64,000 nucleotides of DNA from Alteriqipengyuania lutimaris (GTDB taxonomy: Bacteria; Pseudomonadota; Alphaproteobacteria; Sphingomonadales; Sphingomonadaceae): assembly GCF_003363135.1 (NCBI RefSeq), contig NZ_QRBB01000001.1:2454501-2518500 (forward strand). Direction: 5' to 3'. Below the pieces are notes generated by a model. It was not told the origin of the DNA, ran no database searches, and was given only the letters and a program-made list of their open reading frames with translations. Within the stretch, counting starts at the first letter, position 1. Each line of letters starts with the position of its first letter. A program made the translations under genes and the position numbers. Shown here piece after piece: positions 34,902-43,386 of the stretch.

Positions 34902-36347
34902 ATGCGTTTCATGCCGGTGCTATGTGCGCTGCTGCTCACGACGATGGCTCACGCCGCCGGCACATTTACCGATGCGCGCAATTTCCTCGAGGGCGAGATG
35001 GCGAAGGCGGCCATTCCGGGCGTGGCCTTTGCGCTGGTCGAGGAAGGCAGGATCGCTGCCGGGCAGCGCGGAATCAAGCGCCTCGGCAACGAAGCCCCGA
35101 TCGCAGATGACACGGCCTTCCTCATCGGATCGATCTCGAAGAGTTTCACCGCGCTCGCGATCATGCAGCTGGTCGAGGCGGGAGAGATCAAGCTCGACGC
35201 GCACGTGAGCGACTATCTGGACGAGTTCGTGCCCGGCACGCGCGCGGGCAGGACCACGATCCGTCAGCTGCTAAGCCATACCAGCGGATACTCGACCTTT
35301 CAGGGCAATCGCTGGGCCGACAACGGGGGGACGGAGGACGATGCGCTCGCACGGCGCGTCACCGCCATTGCCGCGATCGATCCCGCGACCGGTCCGGGCG
35401 AGCGCTGGGAATATTCCAATATCAACTACATGCTGCTCGGCCGCATCGTCGAAGTGAAGAGCGGCCTTTCCTTCGCCGAGTATCTCGCCACGCGGATCTT
35501 CGAACCGGCAGGCATGGCGAACACCTTCGTCCCCGTAACCGCCGATGACGCGCGGCTCGCCACGGGTCACACCCCGTGGTTCACCGGCAAGCGCGCGCTG
35601 CAACGCAACCCCTCTGGCCTCGCGGGTGCGCCCGCAGGCGGCGTCGCATCGACCGCGGGAGATATCGCGACGTACCTGCAGCTGATGATGAACCGCGAAG
35701 ACGATATCCTGAGCGCCCGCGGCAAGGAAGCGATGATGGAGCCTGCGAGCGAGCTTTCGCCCGCCTACGGCTTTGGCTGGTTCCTCAATCCCGCCGAGGG
35801 TATCGTCGGCCATTCGGGCTCCAATCCCGGCTACGAGAGCCTTGCGACGATGGTCCCCGCGCAGCACAAGGCGGCAGTCACGCTCACCAATGCGGGCAGC
35901 GGCTTTGCGATCGCCCACGGCTATTCGCTGCAATATGGCTTCGCCGATCGTGCCCTCGGGATAGAGGAGGACCCCGGCCTGCCCGGTCTGTGGGCCCTGC
36001 CCCTCTATCTCTACCTCGTGCTTTCGCCGCCGATCTATGTCGCCGCGATGTTATGGTCGGCCTTCCGCTCGTCCACGATCCGCCAGAAGAAGGCGAGCAT
36101 CGCAGGCCGTTTCAGCCTGTGGTTCCCGCTGATGGCGACCATCGCCCAGGCGGCGATCCTGCTGCTGGCGATGCCACGTATCTTCGGCGCCCCGCTCGAT
36201 GCGATCCGCGCGTTCCAGCCGGACGTCTGGTGGGCGCTCATGGCGACCGCCGTGCTGGGTGTTTTGTGGGCGGTGGCGCGGCTGGGGATCGCCTACCTCG
36301 GTGGCGACCGACCGTCCCCTGGCGTCAGCGCTTCTCCAGCAGTCTGA
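34902..36347 (+). CDS. Serine hydrolase, class C beta-lactamase fold, with C-terminal membrane region
   Basis: 481 aa. The signal peptide ends near AHA (residue 18). The penicillin-binding fold has SxxK at 77-80 (SISK), YSN at 171-173 and a third box HSG at 304-306. Residues 350-475 hold three hydrophobic segments, so the hydrolase domain is anchored outside the membrane. True AmpC enzymes are shorter (about 380 aa) and use KTG; HSG and the membrane tail point to an esterase or peptidase of the EstB/PbpE type. The 3' end overlaps the convergent S41 gene by 23 bases. Confidence 0.85.
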   Translation: MRFMPVLCALLLTTMAHAAGTFTDARNFLEGEMAKAAIPGVAFALVEEGRIAAGQRGIKRLGNEAPIADDTAFLIGSISKSFTALAIMQLVEAGEIKLDAHVSDYLDEFVPGTRAGRTTIRQLLSHTSGYSTFQGNRWADNGGTEDDALARRVTAIAAIDPATGPGERWEYSNINYMLLGRIVEVKSGLSFAEYLATRIFEPAGMANTFVPVTADDARLATGHTPWFTGKRALQRNPSGLAGAPAGGVASTAGDIATYLQLMMNREDDILSARGKEAMMEPASELSPAYGFGWFLNPAEGIVGHSGSNPGYESLATMVPAQHKAAVTLTNAGSGFAIAHGYSLQYGFADRALGIEEDPGLPGLWALPLYLYLVLSPPIYVAAMLWSAFRSSTIRQKKASIAGRFSLWFPLMATIAQAAILLLAMPRIFGAPLDAIRAFQPDVWWALMATAVLGVLWAVARLGIAYLGGDRPSPGVSASPAV

Positions 36348-37620
36348 GGGCCTCTGCAATCGCCGGGTCGGCCCCATCGGCGGCCGTGCTGGCGGGCTCT
36401 ATCGGAATATCGGCGACGTAATCCTCGCGCGGGGTGCCGTCGACATGGAACAGCGACTCGCCGCCCAGATCGACGCGCGCGCCGCTCAGCTCGAGCTGTT
36501 CGTTCCACAGCCCGCCCAGCAGGTCGCCCATGTCGGAGCCGATCGTGGTCGCGCCGGTGGCCGCGTCCATGCCGATGACGATGCCTTCGCCCATGCTGCC
36601 GGTCCAGCGACCGTGGAGCACGATGACCGGGCCGCCGAAGAAAGGCTCGCGCGGGAAGACGTATTCGACGAACTGGCGCGGCACGGTGAACTCGCGTTCG
36701 AGCGCGGGGATGCGGTGCATCTGGTAGGGGCGCACCTGATCGGTGAAGTGCCCGATGATCGAGCGGGCAACCTCCGTGTTCCCACCGCTCGGCGTCTCGC
36801 GCATGTCGAGGATGATCGCTCGCGCCCCCGCCCCGATGGCGTCCTTCATCGCTGCATCGAAGGCGGGAATCGTGTCGTTGTTGCCGAGCGAATTGAGCGG
36901 CGCAAGAACCGCCACATCGCCGCCCGTGCCGACGAAGGAGAGGTCGACGAGCTTGCGCTCGCGCAGCGAATTGGCCCAGTCGCGCGTCGAGGCCAGCTCG
37001 ACGTCGCGAACCTGCCCCTGCACCGAACGGATTTTCAGCGTGCGATCGCCCTTGCGCCGCCCGTTGACCGCCAGCGTCAGCCCGTAGTCGAACTGCTCGG
37101 CGGTAGGATCGGGGAGCGCCTCGCCGAACGGACCCTGCGCGGCAGCCTTCGCCGGTTTGCCGCCAATGGCAAGCACCTCGTCCCCCGGCCGCAGCGCCGC
37201 GTCGAAGGCAGGCGAACCTCGCCGCACATCGACGATCACCGCCTTGCCGTCCGCGAACCGGGCATCAAGATCGGCGGCGGTCATCACGATCGCGTAGTCG
37301 TCATCCTCGAACGGGCCGACGATCAGGTGCGGGTCCATGAAAGTGAGCGCGGTGCGGTGCATGATCCGCCGTAGCGCCGCCTTGTCGGTGGCCTTGGCTG
37401 CCAGCGCGCGCGACCGGTCCAGCTGCGCCTCGACGTCGATGTCGTCGCGCTCGATATAGGCGTACTCGCCGCGCAGCAGCTGCTCGAACTCGTCCCACGC
37501 GGCCTCCGCGTCGAAGGCCGCTGCGCTCTGGGCGTATCCAGTCGCGGGGTCCTGCGCTGCGGCGGGAATGGCCCCGCCCACCGAGGCGAGGAGCAGACAC
37601 CCGAGGGCAATCTTGCGCAT
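36325..37620 (-). CDS. S41-family peptidase with PDZ domain
   Basis: 431 aa. A signal peptide ends at AAA-Q (about residue 22). A PDZ-like segment (about 105-200) includes VRRGSPAFDAALRPGDEVLAI. The tail-specific protease domain follows, with ILDMRETPSGGN and the likely nucleophile Ser342 in GRWTGSMGEG. The start is ATG 37620; the frame open further upstream runs antisense-like through the macrodomain gene. It is a periplasmic processing protease by family; its target is unknown. Confidence 0.85.
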   Translation of the reverse strand: MRKIALGCLLLASVGGAIPAAAQDPATGYAQSAAAFDAEAAWDEFEQLLRGEYAYIERDDIDVEAQLDRSRALAAKATDKAALRRIMHRTALTFMDPHLIVGPFEDDDYAIVMTAADLDARFADGKAVIVDVRRGSPAFDAALRPGDEVLAIGGKPAKAAAQGPFGEALPDPTAEQFDYGLTLAVNGRRKGDRTLKIRSVQGQVRDVELASTRDWANSLRERKLVDLSFVGTGGDVAVLAPLNSLGNNDTIPAFDAAMKDAIGAGARAIILDMRETPSGGNTEVARSIIGHFTDQVRPYQMHRIPALEREFTVPRQFVEYVFPREPFFGGPVIVLHGRWTGSMGEGIVIGMDAATGATTIGSDMGDLLGGLWNEQLELSGARVDLGGESLFHVDGTPREDYVADIPIEPASTAADGADPAIAEALRLLEKR

Positions 37621-37720
37621 GGTCTTTGAAGTCTCCGGCTGGTTCGTGCGTTCGCCGGCCAGAAGGCAGCGGCCTGCGGACGTGTCAACTCGCCGGAACC
37701 GCCCTGCCCACCGTTTGCGC

Positions 37721-38236
37721 TTAGAGGTTGTCGAGCTCCGCTGCGAAGGCGGCCTGCGTGGCACCGTCGAAGCAGACGAACAGGATCCGGTCGAAGGCGC
37801 CATCGTGCCGCGCCGCCTCTTCACGCACCGTCGCCACCGCGATCGGCGCGGCGCGCTCGATCGGAAAGCCATAGATGCCGGTAGAGATTGCGGGGAATGC
37901 GACAGAACGCAGCCCGTTCTCCCGCGCCAGCTCGAGCGAATTGCGGTAGCAGTCCGCCAGCAGCTCGGGCTCTCCCTTATCGCCGCCGCTCCATACGGGG
38001 CCGACGGTGTGAATGACGTGCCTTGCCGGGAGGTCGTACCCGCCGGTGATCTTCGCCTGCCCGGTTTCGCATCCGCCCAGCTGGCGGCATTCCTCCAGCA
38101 GTCGCTTGCCCGCCGCACGGTGAATCGCACCGTCGACGCCGCCTCCGCCCAGCAGGGAGGAATTGGCGGCGTTGACGATAGCGTCGACATCGAGCTGCGT
38201 GATGTCGCCCCGGTGGGTTTCGAGCACGGTACTCAT
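37721..38236 (-). CDS. Macrodomain protein, O-acetyl-ADP-ribose deacetylase-like
   Basis: 171 aa single macrodomain. The ligand loops are intact: [20 protein letters not shown] binds ADP-ribose and the catalytic Asp is in GGVDGAI; the phosphate loop is [12 protein letters not shown]. The group hydrolyses O-acetyl-ADP-ribose or removes ADP-ribose from Asp/Glu. The ATG overlaps the upstream ArsR-type gene (ATGA), so regulator and macrodomain are made together. Confidence 0.9.
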   Translation of the reverse strand: MSTVLETHRGDITQLDVDAIVNAANSSLLGGGGVDGAIHRAAGKRLLEECRQLGGCETGQAKITGGYDLPARHVIHTVGPVWSGGDKGEPELLADCYRNSLELARENGLRSVAFPAISTGIYGFPIERAAPIAVATVREEAARHDGAFDRILFVCFDGATQAAFAAELDNL

Positions 38237-38568
38237 CCTTGGACCGAACTGCCGAGCCGTTTTGCCAAGGCTTCGATTGCGGCATCCAGCTGATCGCGGT
38301 GCAGCTTGTAGAACACCCAGTTCTTGATCGGCATGGAGGTCACGAGTTCGGCCTCGACGAGAATCCGCATATGAGCGGTAACGGTGGGCTGCGCCAGACC
38401 CAACTTATCGACGATCCGAGCGAGGCAGACACCATCCTCCTCCAGATCGCCATCGACCTGAGGCTCGAAATGGTCTTGAGGCGCGGCCAGCCATTCCAAG
38501 ATCTGGAGGCGCTTGTTGTTGGAAACTGCGCGCAGAAACGCGGTTATTGACGCGGTGGTGTCAGGCAT
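38233..38568 (-). CDS. ArsR-type winged-helix transcriptional regulator
   Basis: 111 aa. The winged helix has [14 protein letters not shown], then [22 protein letters not shown] as the recognition helix, and a wing [11 protein letters not shown]. An insert with acidic residues and one Cys ([10 protein letters not shown]) might sense a ligand or redox change, but a clear metal-binding cluster is absent. It is divergent from a PLP decarboxylase, with an inverted repeat in the 45-base gap, and coupled to the macrodomain gene. Confidence 0.88.
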   Translation of the reverse strand: MPDTTASITAFLRAVSNNKRLQILEWLAAPQDHFEPQVDGDLEEDGVCLARIVDKLGLAQPTVTAHMRILVEAELVTSMPIKNWVFYKLHRDQLDAAIEALAKRLGSSVQG

Positions 38569-38586
38569 ATAGGTAGATAGCTATAT
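38567..38586. promoter_or_regulatory. Candidate operator of the ArsR-type regulator
   Basis: ATATAG-N8-CTATAT inverted repeat in the divergent gap between the ArsR-type gene and the PLP decarboxylase, overlapping the regulator's start codon. It is AT-rich in a GC-rich genome, as many ArsR sites are. The gap is short enough for one site to control both directions. Confidence 0.5.
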
Positions 38587-38613
38587 AGCGATTAATCGAT
38601 CGAGGTTTAAGGC

Positions 38614-39996
38614 ATGACGAGGCCGTTTTCAACCGCAACCGATGTAGCGCGCTACGCGAGCGAAGCCAGCATCGAATACCTCGGCAGCCTCGATCAGCGC
38701 CCCGTCGACCGGCCCGACGCGCGCGACATCGCCCGTGCCGCGCTGGAGGTTGCCCTGCCCCCTGGCCCCTGCGACCCGATGCAAACGGTGGAGCGGCTTG
38801 TCGATTCCTCCCGCGGCGGCACGATCGGCACTGCGGGCGGGCGCTTCTTCGGCATGGTTGTGGGCGGAAGCCTGCCCGCCGCGATGGGCGCGCGCATGCT
38901 GAACGCGGCGTGGGACCAGTTGGCATTGTCCGACCAGACCAGCCCGATCGCCAACGTCGCCGAAGAGGTCGCCTCGCGATGGGTGCTGGATGTTCTCGGG
39001 CTGCCAGGCACGTCGTCGGTCGGTTTCGTGACGGGTGCCAGTGCTGCCAATCTTCAATGCCTGGCGGTTGCACGCCACGCCCTGCTCGCACGCAGCGGCT
39101 GGAACGTCGGCGAAGGCGGCCTGCAGGGCGCGCCGCGTCTGCGGATCGTCACTTCGGCGACGATCCACCCCACGGTGCGCAAGATGCTGAAGATCCTCGG
39201 CTTCGGCGACGCCGACATCGAAACCGTGCCGTGCCTGGACGACGGGACGGTCCAGATGGGGGCCTTCCCCCTTGTCGACGCGCGGACGATCGTCGTCATG
39301 CAGGCCGGCTGCGTCAACACGGGCGCGAGCGACCCCTTCGCCGAGATAGCCGAGCGGATCGCGGGTTCGGGTGCATGGTTCCACATCGATGGCGCGTTCG
39401 GCCTGTGGGCGGCCGCCTCGCCGAACCTGCGCGGCCTCGTTGTCGGCGCGGAGCTTGCCGACAGCTGGGCGGTCGACGCGCACAAGTGGCTCAACACGCC
39501 CTACGACTGCGGCATGGCGATCTGCGCGCACCCCGATGCCGTTCGCGACCTGCTGTCGTTCGACGCACCATACGTCCCGAACAGGGTCGGAACGCCGCAG
39601 AAGGACATGGTGATCGAGCTTTCGCGCGCGGCCCGGGGGATCGAGGTGTGGGCGGCGCTGCACAGTCTCGGCAGGGAGGGCGTTGCCGATCTGGTCGACC
39701 GCTGCTGCCGCCACGCGCGCCGCTTCGCGCAAGGGCTGGATGCGCTCGGCTTCACCTTGCTCAACGAGGTGGTCCAGAACCAGGTCGTCGCAACCTTTCC
39801 GGGGCACGAGAGGCGGATGGGGGATCTGGCCAGGGCCGTGCAGCACAGCGGCGAATGCTGGTTCGGCACGACACGCTGGCGCAACCGCGATGCCATCCGT
39901 ATCAGCGTATCGAACTGGCGGACAACGGAAGCCGATGTCGACCACTCACTGGAAGCGATTGCCGCCGAGACGCGCCGGTTGGGGATCGCCCCGTGA
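38614..39996 (+). CDS. Group II PLP-dependent amino acid decarboxylase
   Basis: 460 aa, related to glutamate and aromatic amino acid decarboxylases. FVTGASAANLQCL holds the PLP phosphate, FHIDGAFGLWA (about 257-267) the Asp for the pyridine nitrogen, and Lys291 in DAHKWLNTPYDCG the Schiff base. The substrate cannot be fixed from sequence; tyrosine, DOPA or a related amino acid are all possible. It is divergent from the ArsR-macrodomain pair and has its own ATG with AAGG close upstream. Confidence 0.87.
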   Translation: MTRPFSTATDVARYASEASIEYLGSLDQRPVDRPDARDIARAALEVALPPGPCDPMQTVERLVDSSRGGTIGTAGGRFFGMVVGGSLPAAMGARMLNAAWDQLALSDQTSPIANVAEEVASRWVLDVLGLPGTSSVGFVTGASAANLQCLAVARHALLARSGWNVGEGGLQGAPRLRIVTSATIHPTVRKMLKILGFGDADIETVPCLDDGTVQMGAFPLVDARTIVVMQAGCVNTGASDPFAEIAERIAGSGAWFHIDGAFGLWAAASPNLRGLVVGAELADSWAVDAHKWLNTPYDCGMAICAHPDAVRDLLSFDAPYVPNRVGTPQKDMVIELSRAARGIEVWAALHSLGREGVADLVDRCCRHARRFAQGLDALGFTLLNEVVQNQVVATFPGHERRMGDLARAVQHSGECWFGTTRWRNRDAIRISVSNWRTTEADVDHSLEAIAAETRRLGIAP

Positions 39997-40064
39997 CGGC
40001 CCACCCGATCGCGAAACGACGGCGATAGGTCTTGTAAACTCCGAAAAGCCCGGGACGGGCGCGG

Positions 40065-41276
40065 TCAGAACCCGACCGGCCCGTCCAGCTCCTTCACGTT
40101 CCACGGCAGGCCGTGCTGGTTCAGCATGTCCATGAAGGGGTCGGGGTCGAACTGCTCCATGTTGAACACGCCGTCACCATCCCACTTGCCCTGCACCATC
40201 ATGGCCGAGCCGATCATCGCGGGCACCCCGGTGGTGTAGCTGACCGCCTGGTTGCCGGTCTCCTCGTAGGCGGCTTCGTGGCTGCAGATGTTGTTGATGT
40301 AGAACGTCTTCTCGCCGCTGCCGTCGAGCGCTTCGCCGGTCGCGATGACGCCGATATTGGTCTTGCCCTTCGTGGTCTCACCAAGGCTTTCGGGCTTGGG
40401 CAGCACGGCGGCGAGGAACTGCAGCGGGATGATGTCGCGGCCCTGGTACTTGACCGGTTCGATGCTGGTCATGCCGACGGCCTGCAGCACGCTGAGGTGC
40501 TTGATGTATTCATCGCCGAAGGTCATCCAGAAGCGCGCGCGCTCCAGCTCGGGCACGAACTTCGCGAGGCTTTCCAGCTCCTCGTGATACATCATGTAGG
40601 CGTTTTTCGGCCCGACTTCCTCGAAGTCGAACTCGGTCTTCACCTGCATCGCGGGCGTTTCGACCCATTCGCCGTTTTCCCAGTGGCGCGCGGGTGCGGT
40701 CACTTCGCGGATGTTGATTTCCGGGTTGAAATTGGTCGCGAAGGCCTGCCCGTGGTCGCCGCCATTGCAGTCGAGAATGTCGAGCTGGCGGATGGTCTTC
40801 AGCTTGTGTTTCTTGAGCCACATCGTGAACACGCTCGTCACGCCCGGATCGAAGCCCGAGCCGAGCAGCGCGGTGAGCCCGGCGTCCTTGAAGCGGTCTT
40901 GATAGGCCCACTGCCAGTGGTACTCGAACTTCGCCTCGTCCTTGGGCTCGTAGTTCGCGGTGTCGAGGTAATCCACGCCCGCCTCGAGGCAGGCGTCCAT
41001 GATCGGCAGGTCCTGATAGGGCAGTGCGAGGTTCACCACCAGTTTGGGCCCGATCTTCTTGATCAGGTTGACCATCGCGGGGACTTCCTCGGCATCGATC
41101 TCGTAGGTCGCGATGTCGACCCCGGTGCGATCCTTCACGCTGGCGGCGATCGCATCGCACTTCGATTTGGTGCGGCTGGCGAGATGGATATCGGTGAAAA
41201 TATCCTTGTTCATCGCCATCTTGTGGACGCAGACCGAGCTCACGCCCCCTGCCCCGATCACCAGTACTGTCGACAT
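40065..41276 (-). CDS. Carboxynorspermidine/carboxyspermidine dehydrogenase
   Basis: 403 aa saccharopine-dehydrogenase-family enzyme. The N-terminal Rossmann motif is VLVIGAGGVSSV. The middle contains LLGSGFDPGVTSVFTMWL and LDCNGGDHG, and the end GVPAMIGSAMMVQG, a pattern typical of CASDH (Lys1-like). It joins putrescine or diaminopropane to aspartate semialdehyde with NADPH. The start at 41276 gives MSTVLVIGAGG. It acts just before NspC, encoded 5.3 kb away, and is divergent from pdxI. Confidence 0.92.
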   Translation of the reverse strand: MSTVLVIGAGGVSSVCVHKMAMNKDIFTDIHLASRTKSKCDAIAASVKDRTGVDIATYEIDAEEVPAMVNLIKKIGPKLVVNLALPYQDLPIMDACLEAGVDYLDTANYEPKDEAKFEYHWQWAYQDRFKDAGLTALLGSGFDPGVTSVFTMWLKKHKLKTIRQLDILDCNGGDHGQAFATNFNPEINIREVTAPARHWENGEWVETPAMQVKTEFDFEEVGPKNAYMMYHEELESLAKFVPELERARFWMTFGDEYIKHLSVLQAVGMTSIEPVKYQGRDIIPLQFLAAVLPKPESLGETTKGKTNIGVIATGEALDGSGEKTFYINNICSHEAAYEETGNQAVSYTTGVPAMIGSAMMVQGKWDGDGVFNMEQFDPDPFMDMLNQHGLPWNVKELDGPVGF

Positions 41277-41460
41277 GTGTGTTCTCCGAATGCGAATCTT
41301 TGAGCGCGCCTGTACCCAAACCCACGCGCCGGGCCAAATGATCCACACCGCATTTCGTCGAAGCGCGCTTTCCTAAAGACCCAGCATGGTTTTATGGCAC
41401 CGACGCGTGAGGTCGGCCGTTAAGGCACCTGAATCGACTCCCCCTTCGAGGAACATCATC

Positions 41461-42348
41461 ATGCCTGCGACCGATAATGCCATCGCCAATTCCGGTACTT
41501 TCAAGCTGGGTGACCGCACCGTGCACCGGATGGGCTACGGCGCGATGCAGCTGGCCGGGCCGCACGTGTTCGGCCCGCCGAAGGACCGCGATGGTGCGAT
41601 TGCCGTGCTGAAGGAGGCGATGGCGCTGGGCATCGATCATATCGACACCAGCGATTTCTACGGCCCGCACGTGACCAACCGGATCATTCGCGAAGCGCTC
41701 GCGCCTTATCCCGACAGCCTCACCATCGTCACCAAACTGGGCGCGAAGCGGGACGACGAAGGCGGGTGGCTCCCCTGGAACGATCCCGAGGCGCTGGAGC
41801 AGGGGCTGCGCGACAATCTGGAGAACCTAGAGCTCGAGGCGATGGAGGTCGTCAACGTCCGTATCATGGGTTCCGGCGAGGGAGGCATCGAGCCGACCGG
41901 GGAGAGCATCGCCCGCTTCGTCGAACCTGTAGCCCGGCTTCAGCAAGAGGGGCTGGTGCGGCACATTGGAGTCAGCACCGTCACCCGCTCCCAGGTTGAA
42001 GAAGCGCGCAGCATCTGCCCGATCGTATGCGTGCAGAACATGTACAATCTCGCGAACCGCGACGACGACGAACTGATCGACTGGCTCGCGGACGAAAGCA
42101 TCGCCTACGTCCCCTATTTCCCGCTGGGCGGCTTCGATCCGCTTCAGTCGAAAGCGCTGGACGAGGTTGCGAGCGATCTCGGCGCTACCTCCATGCAGGT
42201 GGCGCTCGCGTGGCTCTTGCAGCGCTCGCCCAATATCCTGCTGATCCCTGGCACCAGTTCGGTCGAGCACCTTCGCCAGAACGTCGCCGCGGCCAATCTT
42301 GAGCTGCCCGGCGAGGCCATTGAAAAGCTCGACAGGATCGGCGGATGA
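41461..42348 (+). CDS. pdxI: Pyridoxal reductase PdxI-like aldo/keto reductase
   Basis: 295 aa. It resembles E. coli PdxI (YdbC) closely along its length: MGYGAMQLAGPHVFGPPKDR, HIDTSDFYGPHVTNRIIREA, IVTKLGAKRDD, VCVQNMYNLANR and LLIPGTSSVEHLRQN. The catalytic Tyr (DFYGP) and Lys (VTKLG) are present; the usual aldo/keto His is replaced (VVNVRIM), as in PdxI. It reduces pyridoxal to pyridoxine with NADPH, for vitamin B6 salvage. ATG 41461 is used. The PLP-dependent dehydratase-like gene follows. Confidence 0.88.
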   Translation: MPATDNAIANSGTFKLGDRTVHRMGYGAMQLAGPHVFGPPKDRDGAIAVLKEAMALGIDHIDTSDFYGPHVTNRIIREALAPYPDSLTIVTKLGAKRDDEGGWLPWNDPEALEQGLRDNLENLELEAMEVVNVRIMGSGEGGIEPTGESIARFVEPVARLQQEGLVRHIGVSTVTRSQVEEARSICPIVCVQNMYNLANRDDDELIDWLADESIAYVPYFPLGGFDPLQSKALDEVASDLGATSMQVALAWLLQRSPNILLIPGTSSVEHLRQNVAAANLELPGEAIEKLDRIGG

Positions 42349-42406
42349 AACAGCGTAGATTTTTCTCCCCTGGACACTGTGTCAGGTGTGTCAGGAGGCG
42401 CGCGCC

Positions 42407-43360
42407 TTGACCCGCAAACCCGCAGCAGACGGCGTTCGCGCCGCCGCCGAGAGCATCGCGCAAATTTTGCAACCCACGCCGCTGCTGCCGGTCGAGATCG
42501 GCGGCGTGAGGTGCTGGGTGAAGGCCGAGAGCCTGCAACCCATCGGCGCATTCAAGATCCGTGGCGGCTGGTGGCGGCTGTCCAACCTCACCGAGGATGA
42601 ACGCGCACGCGGCGTGGTTGCGGTCTCCAGCGGCAACCATGCGCAGGGCGTGGCCTGGGCGGCCAAGAAGCTCGGTATCGACGCAACTATCGTGATGCCG
42701 CGCGATGCGCCCAAGGTGAAACTGGAAGCGACGCGCGCGCTGGGCGCTGAAATCGTTCTCTACGAACGGCCCGGCGAAGACCGCGAGGAAGTCGCGTCGC
42801 GCGAGGTCGAGGCACGTGGCGCGGTCTTCGTCCATGCCTTCAACGATGCGTGGGTGATCGAAGGCCAGGGCTCTGCCGGGATCGAGATTGCGCAGCAGCT
42901 CGGCAAGCAGCCGCCACTCATCCTCGTGTGCTGCGGTGGCGGCGGCCTGACGGCAGGCCTCTCCCTCGCCTGCCCCGAGAGCACCATTGCGCCCGTCGAG
43001 CCAGCAGGCTGGGACATGGTCGCACGGGGCATCACCGCAGGCAGCCCGCAGCGCGTCGGCCCCGATGCGCCGCCCACGATCTGCGACGCGCTGCGTCCCG
43101 ATGCGACCGGGCAGATCGTGATCGACACGCTGTCACGGGAACGCACGCGCCCGCTGACCGTCGATGATGCAGAGGTGCGTGCCGCGCAGCGCTTTGCCTT
43201 TGCGAAACTGGGGCTTGTCGCAGAGCCCGGAGGCGCAGCGGCCCTTGCGGCAGCCCTAGCCGGTAAGCTAGCGCTGCCTGCCGATACCGTCATCATGCTG
43301 ACCGGACGCAATGTGGACCCCACGGCTTTTGCCGCGACCATCGCTCCCGGCGCAGCCTGA
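42407..43360 (+). CDS. Threonine dehydratase / serine racemase-like PLP enzyme
   Basis: 317 aa fold-type II. Lys50 in IGAFKIRGG binds PLP; SSGNHAQGVA holds the substrate carboxylate, and CCGGGGLTAGLSL the phosphate. It lacks the C-terminal regulatory ACT-like domain of biosynthetic IlvA, so it is a catabolic-type dehydratase or racemase. The start is TTG 42407, eight bases after AGGAGG; an alternative GTG at 42386 lies before the ribosome site. Two tandem TGTGTCAGG units (42378-42395) run into the ribosome site. Confidence 0.86.
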   Translation: MTRKPAADGVRAAAESIAQILQPTPLLPVEIGGVRCWVKAESLQPIGAFKIRGGWWRLSNLTEDERARGVVAVSSGNHAQGVAWAAKKLGIDATIVMPRDAPKVKLEATRALGAEIVLYERPGEDREEVASREVEARGAVFVHAFNDAWVIEGQGSAGIEIAQQLGKQPPLILVCCGGGGLTAGLSLACPESTIAPVEPAGWDMVARGITAGSPQRVGPDAPPTICDALRPDATGQIVIDTLSRERTRPLTVDDAEVRAAQRFAFAKLGLVAEPGGAAALAAALAGKLALPADTVIMLTGRNVDPTAFAATIAPGAA

Positions 43361-43386
43361 ACACCGCAACCGGAGAAAGACCCGCC

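Noticed and set aside
34902..36347. Antibiotic-resistance beta-lactamase
   Set aside because: The HSG box, extra membrane tail and chromosomal context fit an esterase-like serine hydrolase better than AmpC.
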